From an uncultured Propionibacteriaceae bacterium (lineage in GTDB: Bacteria > Actinomycetota > Actinomycetes > Propionibacteriales > Propionibacteriaceae): DNA of 40,728 bases. The notes below the pieces were generated by a model. The model made no database searches, was not told where the DNA came from, and was given only the letters and a program-made list of their open reading frames with translations. Every line of letters starts with the position of its first letter. Position 1 is the stretch's first letter. A program made the translations under genes and the position numbers. Location of the stretch: assembly GCA_902805915.1 (NCBI GenBank), contig CADCUO010000005.1, positions 1 through 40,728 on the forward strand, in the 5' to 3' direction. Below are positions 34,440 through 40,728 of the stretch, piece after piece.

Positions 34440-36125
34440 CTACGCCTCTACTACGACCGGGACGATCATCGGCCGCCGACGGTAGGTGTCGCTGACCCAC
34501 TTGCCGAGCTGGCGGCGGATCAGCTGCTGCAGCCCGTACGAGTCGTCCACACCGTCAGCCAAGGCCGTCTCAAGGGCGGTAGTGAGCTGCGGCCGGATGG
34601 TGTCGAAGGCGGAGTCGTCCTCGACGAACCCCCGAGCATGCACGTCCGGGCCGCTGATGATGCGTTGCGAGCGGATGTCGACCACGGCGATCACCGAGAT
34701 GAAGCCCTCCTCCCCCAGGATGCGACGGTCCTTCAGCGACGCCTCGGAGATGTCGCCGACAGTCGTACCGTCGACGAAGATATAGCCGGCATCGACCTTG
34801 CCGACCACCTCGGCCCGGCCCCGGTGCAGGTCGACGACGACGCCGTCCTCGGCCACGATGACCTTGTCGGCGTCAACGCCGGTAGCGCGGGCGAGGTCGC
34901 CGTTGGCGATCAGGTGCCGGACCTCGCCGTGTACCGGCATCACGTGCTTCGGCTTGACGATGTTGTAGCAGTAGAGCAGCTCGCCGGCGCTGGCGTGGCC
35001 GGACACGTGCACCATCGCGTTCCCCTTGTGCACGACATGGGCGCCGAGCCGGGCCAGACCGTTGATCACCCGGTAGACGGCGTTCTCGTTGCCGGGGATG
35101 AGCGAGCTGGCCAGGACCACGGTGTCGCCCGACTTCAGCTGGATGACCGGGTGCTCACGGTTTGCCATCCTGGACAGCGCCGACAGCGGCTCTCCCTGGG
35201 AGCCGGTGGAGATGATCACCACCTCCTCCGGTTTGTAGTTGTCGATGTCGCGAAGCTCGATCAGGGTGTTCGCCGGTATATGCAGATAGCCGAGGTCGCG
35301 GGCCACCCCCATGTTCCGCAGCATGGAACGGCCGACGTAGACAACTTTCCGCCCATCAGCCACCGCGGCGTCGAGCACCTGCTGGACCCGGTGCACGTGG
35401 GAGGCGAAGCACGCCACGATCACCCGCTGGGTGCTGCGGGCGAAGACACGCTCCAGCGCCGGCGCAATGTCCTTCTCCGGCGTGGTGAACCCGGGCACCT
35501 CGGCGTTGGTGGAGTCCACCAGGAACAGGTCCACCCCCTCCTCCCCCACCCGGGCGAAGGCGCGCAGGTCGGTGAGCCGGCCGTCCAGCGGGAGCTGGTC
35601 CATCTTGAAGTCACCGGTGTGCAGGATCGTGCCCGCCGAGGTCCGTACCACCACCGCCAGCGCATCCGGGATGGAGTGGTTGACAGCGATGAACGCGAGG
35701 TCGAACGGGCCGACGGTGACCCGGTCGTTGTCCTCGACCTGCCGCCGGACCGCGTCCTTGATCCGGTGCTCGCGGATCTTCTCGTTGACCAGCGCCAAGG
35801 TGAGCCGTGAGCCGATCAGCGGGATGTCGTTGCGCTGACGCAGCAGGTACGGGACGGCGCCGATGTGGTCCTCGTGACCGTGGGTGAGGATCAGACCAAC
35901 GACGTCGTCCAGCCGGTCGGCGATGGCCTCGAACCCGGGAAGGATCAGGTCCACACCGGGATGGTCGTCCTCGGGAAACAGCACCCCGCAGTCGATCAGC
36001 AGCAGCTTGTCGTCGAGCTCCAGGACCGCCATGTTCCGCCCGACATCGCCCAGCCCGCCAAGCGCGATGATGCGGAGTACGCCGCTGCGAAGCTTGGGGG
36101 GTGTGTGAAGACTGCTGGCTGCCAT
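34440..36125 (-). CDS. rnj: ribonuclease J
   Basis: The protein has 561 residues from the ATG at 36125 (MAASSLHTPPKLRSGVLRI). The ORF track start is 31 codons too far upstream. The metallo-beta-lactamase motif is THGHEDHIG (81-89), followed by HTGDFKMDQ and the beta-CASP part (VACFASHVHRVQQ, STGSQGEPLSAL, VSGHASAGEL). The enzyme is both a 5' exonuclease and an endonuclease in mRNA decay and rRNA maturation. dapA often lies upstream in actinobacteria, but here the gap holds a hairpin, a CRP-like dyad and an MMPL remnant. Confidence 0.96.
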   Translation of the reverse strand: MAASSLHTPPKLRSGVLRIIALGGLGDVGRNMAVLELDDKLLLIDCGVLFPEDDHPGVDLILPGFEAIADRLDDVVGLILTHGHEDHIGAVPYLLRQRNDIPLIGSRLTLALVNEKIREHRIKDAVRRQVEDNDRVTVGPFDLAFIAVNHSIPDALAVVVRTSAGTILHTGDFKMDQLPLDGRLTDLRAFARVGEEGVDLFLVDSTNAEVPGFTTPEKDIAPALERVFARSTQRVIVACFASHVHRVQQVLDAAVADGRKVVYVGRSMLRNMGVARDLGYLHIPANTLIELRDIDNYKPEEVVIISTGSQGEPLSALSRMANREHPVIQLKSGDTVVLASSLIPGNENAVYRVINGLARLGAHVVHKGNAMVHVSGHASAGELLYCYNIVKPKHVMPVHGEVRHLIANGDLARATGVDADKVIVAEDGVVVDLHRGRAEVVGKVDAGYIFVDGTTVGDISEASLKDRRILGEEGFISVIAVVDIRSQRIISGPDVHARGFVEDDSAFDTIRPQLTTALETALADGVDDSYGLQQLIRRQLGKWVSDTYRRRPMIVPVVVEA

Positions 36126-36165
36126 TCCGAAGAGATTACAAGATGGGTCTGGCTGGACACAGAGA

Positions 36166-36207
36166 AGTCCGTGGTCGCCTGCTCGGGGGTTCAGGTAACC
36201 ACGGACT
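36166..36207 (-). promoter_or_regulatory. long hairpin 41 bases upstream of rnj
   Basis: AGTCCGTGGT and ACCACGGACT pair perfectly, and after a two-base mismatch zone CCTG pairs with CAGG around a 10-base loop. On the minus strand this would fold in the 5' untranslated region of rnj, where ribonuclease genes are sometimes self-regulated. No U-tract follows on either strand. It could also be a leftover terminator. Confidence 0.5.
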
Positions 36208-36252
36208 CGCCTAGACATCGCTAAGGTTGGGCCCGATGTTACGCGGCAGGAC

Positions 36253-36268
36253 AGTGACCTGCATCACA
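36253..36268. promoter_or_regulatory. CRP/GlxR-type dyad
   Basis: AGTGACCTGCATCACA has a perfect GTGA-N6-TCAC core, and 9 of 10 bases match the TGTGA-N6-TCACA consensus of CRP-family regulators. It is about 130 bases upstream of rnj and just before the MMPL remnant. Regulation of either side is an inference. Confidence 0.35.
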
Positions 36269-36328
36269 GCGCCAATCCAAAGTGTTGGCTGACCGCTCCC
36301 GAGACGCTCACGCTCGGGCGAACGTTGG

Positions 36329-36576
36329 GCGATCACTACCAGAGCTGGGGTCCTGGCCGGGACGTTGGCACTCGTGGCGGTCATCGCGCTGACCGCCTTC
36401 CAGCCGAGGGCCTTCCCCACGGCGTCGGTATGCTCATAGGCACCCTGGCGGTGCGCATGGTGTTCGCCCCAGCGGTACTGACCCTCCTTGGCCCCGCAGC
36501 GAGCTGGCCGAGCCACCGCATCACCACGGGTGAAGGACACATGACTGAGACTGCGACCACAGGTGATCATGACTGA
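36329..36576 (+). pseudogene. decayed C-terminal fragment of an MMPL-family transporter
   Basis: Frame 1 reads AITTRAGVLAGTLALVAVIALTAFQPRAFP until about 36418 and then hits TAG at 36437-36439. A frame shifted by one base continues the same helix pattern as VGMLIGTLAVRMVFAPAVLTLLGPAASWPS and ends at TGA 36574-36576. The combined sequence matches the typical end of MMPL transporters (a VLIDTxVVRxxxxPAxxxLLGxxxWWP-like pattern). No start or N-terminal 600 or more residues are present, so this is a remnant. Its end overlaps the DUF2993 gene by 8 bases. Positions 36226-36328 show nothing else. Confidence 0.7.
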
Positions 36577-37279
36577 CCACACCGAGTCCCCGCTCCGGCG
36601 GCGCCGGCAGCGGGTAGCCATCATCGCCCTGGGAATCGTGGTGGTGCTGTGGGGCGTCGACACACTGGCTCGGATCGGCGCCGAGTTCCTGGTCGCTCGC
36701 GAGATCCAGAACACCGCCGGCCTGATCGACCGCCCTGACGTAGACGTTCGTGGCCTGGTATTTCTGCCCCAGGTCATCCGCGGCAGCTACGGCCGGGTGG
36801 ATATCACTACCCGTGGCATCACCCAGGGCCCGGTTCCGGTGGACCGTCTGGAGTCGCAGCTGTTCGACGTTCGGGTGCCGTTCCGCGACGTACTGGCTCG
36901 CGACGTACGTCGGGTGGCGATCGCCAGGTCGGTCGAACGAGCCACGCTGGGCTACCCGGCGCTCAACGCCTACCTCGAGGAGAGTGGCCGGTCGCTGCAA
37001 CTGGGTCCGGCCAACGATGGTGGGCTCGAGCTGACCGGGTCGGTGGACGTGGCCGGCCAGCCGATAGCGGTCCGTACCAACGCGACCCTGTCCGTCACCG
37101 ACGGAGGCGTCTCGGTCACGCCCGGCCAGAACGGTGGCGGGGCGAATCTCGGGCAGCTGCTGGCCTTCACGGTGCCGGTGGGGGAACTGCCGTTCGGGCA
37201 CCAGCTGAGGAACGCGACCCCGAAGGAGTCCGGGATCGAGCTCGAGGCCCAGGCTGAAGGTGTCGTGCTGCAGTCCTGA
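36569..37279 (+). CDS. DUF2993 (LmeA-like) membrane-anchored protein
   Basis: This 236-residue protein has a basic N-terminus and a membrane helix (RVAIIALGIVVVLWGVDTL), followed by the DUF2993 domain (VDVRGLVFLPQVIRGSYGRVDI ... DVRVPFRDVLARD). In mycobacteria LmeA, of the same family, binds lipids and supports lipomannan assembly. The ATG at 36569 is preferred over the ORF-track GTG because it makes an 8-base overlap (ATGACTGA) with the MMPL remnant. It converges with dapB, with a 2-base gap. Confidence 0.82.
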   Translation: MTDHTESPLRRRRQRVAIIALGIVVVLWGVDTLARIGAEFLVAREIQNTAGLIDRPDVDVRGLVFLPQVIRGSYGRVDITTRGITQGPVPVDRLESQLFDVRVPFRDVLARDVRRVAIARSVERATLGYPALNAYLEESGRSLQLGPANDGGLELTGSVDVAGQPIAVRTNATLSVTDGGVSVTPGQNGGGANLGQLLAFTVPVGELPFGHQLRNATPKESGIELEAQAEGVVLQS

Positions 37280-37281
37280 GT

Positions 37282-38094
<813 letters not shown>

Positions 38095-39405
38095 TCAACG
38101 TGGCCAGTCTGTCAGGACCTTCTCCAGGCCCCGTCGGGCCACCCGCGGACCGACCACGGCGAACACGGGCGGAAACCCGAACAGCTCAGCGGCTTCGCGC
38201 TGGATATCGGCCTCGGTGACTGCGTCGTAGTGGTGGAGCAAATCCTTGATAGTGCGCTTGTCACCGATCAGCTCGTTGACCCCCAACCGGCCCATCCGAG
38301 AGTACGGACCTTCGTACGACAGCGCCGTCTGCCCGCGCATCTGTCCCTTCGCCCGGGCAAGCTCGTCAGCGGTGACGCCGTGTGCGGCGACACCGGCCAG
38401 CGCGTTGCGGGTGATCGCGAGAATCTCCGTCAACTTGTCCGGAGCACATTGCCAGTCCACGCTCCACAACCCGGCGTCGGAGTAGGCGGTCTCCCCGGCG
38501 TCGATGCCGTACGTGAGGCCGCGGCGCTCGCGTACCTCCACGAAGAGCCGGGAGGCCATCCCCCCGCCCACAATCAGTGACAGCAGCCCGAGCGGGTACC
38601 GGCGATCGTCGAAGACGCCGGGGCTGGGGAAGGTCAACGTTGCGGTGCACTGCTCCAGCGGCCGGGTGGTGGTCAGCACGGCCGGCGAGGAGCTGACCGT
38701 GGTCGCCGGCGTCCGCCGCGCCCTGGTGGGCGCCGTCCCGTCGCCGGTCAGCGGAGCGAGCTGGTCCAGCAGCTCGTCATGGTCGACCTGGCCGGTAGCC
38801 ACCACCACCATGTTGGCGGCGGTGTAGTGCCTGCGCCAGTAGCGAACGATCTGTTGCCGACTCAGCTCAGTGATCGACCTCTCCGACCCGATCACCGGCA
38901 TCCCCAGGGTGGCGTTGCCGAACACGTGCGCGGCGACCAGCTCCTGCGCCACCTCACCCGGATCGTCGGCGTGCATGGCGATCTCCTCCAAGATCACCGC
39001 CCGCTCGGCGTCGACCTCGTGGCCGAGGATCAACGAAGAGGTCATCATGTCGCAGAGCACGTCAGTGGCAAGGTCGGAATCGGCGGCCAGCACCCGAGCG
39101 TAGAAACAGGTGTGCTCCTTGGCGGTGTAGGCGTTGATGTCCCCACCCACCGACTCGATGGCTTGCGCGATCTCCTCGGGCCGGCGTCGTGCGGTTCCCT
39201 TGAACAAGACGTGCTCCAGGAAGTGCGCGGCACCGTGCAGGCTCGGTGTCTCGTGGCGGGACCCCACACCGACGAAGATTCCGAGGTTGAACGTCTGGCT
39301 GCCCCGCATCTTCTCGGTGACCACGCGCAAACCGCCCGGGAGCACACTCCGGCGGACTTCTCCGCCACGGTGCGCCCGAGCGGCTGCACGGGATGTTCTA
39401 GCCAT
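38095..39405 (-). CDS. M16 family zinc peptidase (processing-peptidase-like)
   Basis: This 436-residue protein has the inverted zinc motif HFLEH (His61, Glu64, His65) and the distal glutamate in ERAVILEEIAMHADDP. The C-terminal M16 half shows SRLFVEVRERRGLTYGIDAGETAY. It resembles the single-chain M16 peptidases found just downstream of pnp in many Gram-positive bacteria. The substrate is unknown. The start is ATG, 18 bases after the pnp stop, so the two are probably co-transcribed; dapB is 72 bases further on, with no notable element between. Confidence 0.93.
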   Translation of the reverse strand: MARTSRAAARAHRGGEVRRSVLPGGLRVVTEKMRGSQTFNLGIFVGVGSRHETPSLHGAAHFLEHVLFKGTARRRPEEIAQAIESVGGDINAYTAKEHTCFYARVLAADSDLATDVLCDMMTSSLILGHEVDAERAVILEEIAMHADDPGEVAQELVAAHVFGNATLGMPVIGSERSITELSRQQIVRYWRRHYTAANMVVVATGQVDHDELLDQLAPLTGDGTAPTRARRTPATTVSSSPAVLTTTRPLEQCTATLTFPSPGVFDDRRYPLGLLSLIVGGGMASRLFVEVRERRGLTYGIDAGETAYSDAGLWSVDWQCAPDKLTEILAITRNALAGVAAHGVTADELARAKGQMRGQTALSYEGPYSRMGRLGVNELIGDKRTIKDLLHHYDAVTEADIQREAAELFGFPPVFAVVGPRVARRGLEKVLTDWPR

Positions 39406-39423
39406 CCGGCTGTCGTGCTCTAG

Positions 39424-40728
39424 CTAGACCGAGGCTTCTTCCTCGACCACCGGGATCAGCGAAAGCTTGCCCCGGTCGTCGATCTCGTTGATCTCCACCT
39501 GGATCTTCTGACCGACACTGACCACGTCCTCGACGCTCTCCACCCGGTTGCCCCCGGCGAGCGGGCGCAACTTGGAGATGTGCAGCAGACCGTCCTTGCC
39601 CGGCAGCAGCGACACGAACGCGCCGAAGGCGGTGATCTTGACGACGGTACCGAGGTACCGCTCGCCCTTCTCCGGCATGGTCGGGTTCGCGATGGCGTTG
39701 ATCAGCGCCCGGGCAGCCTCGGCGGCTTCGCCGTTGTCCGCTCCCACGTAGATCGTGCCGTCGTCCTCGATCGAGATGTCAGCGCCGGTGTCGTCCTGGA
39801 TCTGGTTGATGACCTTGCCCTTGGGCCCGATCACCTCGCCGATCTTGTCGACCGGGATCTTGATGGTGATGATCCGCGGCGCGTACAGGCTCATCTCGTC
39901 CGGTGCGTCGATTGCCTCGTTCATCACGTCGAGGATCGTGTTGCGGGCATCCTTGGCCTGGGTCAGGGCACCAGCCAACACGGAGGCGGGGATGCCGTCG
40001 AGCTTGGTGTCCAGCTGCAGCGCGGTGATGAAGTCCCGGGTCCCGGCGACCTTGAAGTCCATGTCACCGTAGGCGTCCTCGGCACCGAGGATGTCGGTCA
40101 GCGCCACGTACCGGGTCTCGCCGTCGACGGTGTCACTCATCAGGCCCATGGCGATGCCCGCTACCGGAGCGCGCAGCGGCACACCAGCGTTGAGCAGGGC
40201 CAACGTCGAGGCGCAGACCGAGCCCATCGAGGTCGAGCCGTTGGAACCCAGCGCCTCCGACACCTGACGGATGGCGTAGGGGAACTCCTCGCGGGTGGGC
40301 AGCACCGGCAGCAGGGCCCGCTCGGCCAGCGCGCCGTGGCCGATCTCGCGGCGCTTCGGCGACCCGACCCGACCGGTCTCACCGGTGGAGTAGGGCGGGA
40401 AGTTGTAGTTGTGCATGTAGCGCTTGGAGGTCTCGGCAGCCAGGGTGTCGAGCTTCTGCTCCATCCCGAGCATGTTCAGCGTGGTGATGCCCAGGATCTG
40501 GGTCTCCCCGCGCTCGAACAGCGCCGAGCCGTGGACCCGCGGGATCACGCCGACCTCGGCCGACAGCGTGCGGATGTCGGTCAGGCCACGGCCGTCGATC
40601 CGCACCTTGTCGGTGAGGATCTTCTGCCGGACAAGCTTCTTGGTCAGCGCGCGGTAAGCCCCGCTGATCTCCTTCTCGCGACCGGCGAACTGCTCGGACA
40701 GGGACGAGACCGTCTTGCCCTTGAGGCC
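39424..40728 (-). CDS. pnp: polyribonucleotide nucleotidyltransferase (3' part)
   Basis: This is the C-terminal 434 residues of PNPase, cut by the window edge. The frame runs open to 40728 (first visible residues [18 protein letters not shown]), beyond the ORF-track start. The second RNase PH domain has [16 protein letters not shown] and [20 protein letters not shown] domain ([20 protein letters not shown]) and an S1 domain ([28 protein letters not shown]) follow. It degrades RNA 3' to 5' with phosphate and partners with RNase J in mRNA decay; both genes are in this window. Confidence 0.97.
   Translation of the reverse strand, partial: GLKGKTVSSLSEQFAGREKEISGAYRALTKKLVRQKILTDKVRIDGRGLTDIRTLSAEVGVIPRVHGSALFERGETQILGITTLNMLGMEQKLDTLAAETSKRYMHNYNFPPYSTGETGRVGSPKRREIGHGALAERALLPVLPTREEFPYAIRQVSEALGSNGSTSMGSVCASTLALLNAGVPLRAPVAGIAMGLMSDTVDGETRYVALTDILGAEDAYGDMDFKVAGTRDFITALQLDTKLDGIPASVLAGALTQAKDARNTILDVMNEAIDAPDEMSLYAPRIITIKIPVDKIGEVIGPKGKVINQIQDDTGADISIEDDGTIYVGADNGEAAEAARALINAIANPTMPEKGERYLGTVVKITAFGAFVSLLPGKDGLLHISKLRPLAGGNRVESVEDVVSVGQKIQVEINEIDDRGKLSLIPVVEEEASV

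Overview
The window comes from the chromosome of a high-GC actinobacterium. Four things suggest this: strong G/C bias at third codon positions, frequent GTG starts, a menaquinone-type sdhCAB operon, and an ffh / ftsY / smc / mutM / rnc / DUF177 / SepIVA-like cluster whose order resembles Mycobacterium. A Propionibacteriales-type genome is my best guess, but I could not run any taxonomic comparison. There is no prophage, CRISPR array, tRNA, rRNA or intact insertion sequence. Nearly all genes are on the minus strand.

Layout: (1) 1-3.8 kb is accessory. It holds the 3' end of an unidentified plus-strand gene, an ABC-F ATPase with a short upstream ORF, and an aldo/keto reductase plus SDR epimerase pair closed by a strong hairpin. 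(2) 3.8-5.7 kb has a divergent ECF sigma factor overlapping a single-pass membrane protein with an external domain. (3) 5.7-9.2 kb is sdhCAB; SdhA carries a slippage-prone (Leu-Pro-His)n N-terminus. (4) 9.4-12.1 kb is rpsP-khpA-rimM-trmD, with a structured leader before rpsP, a GNRA-capped hairpin before rimM, and TrmD fused to a GNAT acetyltransferase. rplS, which often follows trmD, is absent here. (5) 12.1-18.5 kb is ffh, an amidohydrolase, a large hydrolase-membrane-ABC ATPase fusion and an ABC-2 permease. (6) 18.7-19.9 kb is a two-gene plus-strand operon (VOC protein, GNAT) whose 3' end overlaps ftsY. (7) 19.9-28.9 kb is ftsY, a small membrane protein, smc, gtrA, mutM, rnc, rpmF, DUF177 and a SepIVA-like coiled-coil gene. 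(8) 29-34 kb is coaD, rsmD, recG and a FakA-like gene, divergent from rpmB, which has a textbook terminator. (9) 34.4-40.7 kb is RNase J, a decayed MMPL transporter tail, a DUF2993 lipoprotein-like gene, dapB, an M16 peptidase and the 3' part of pnp.

The genes are mostly core translation, protein targeting, chromosome maintenance and respiration. The most unusual items are the TrmD-GNAT fusion (with Glu in place of the usual catalytic Asp), the secreted-hydrolase/ABC-ATPase fusion, the candidate RNA leaders upstream of rpsP and rnj, and the MMPL remnant whose end still overlaps the next gene. I saw no obvious new defence or mobile system.
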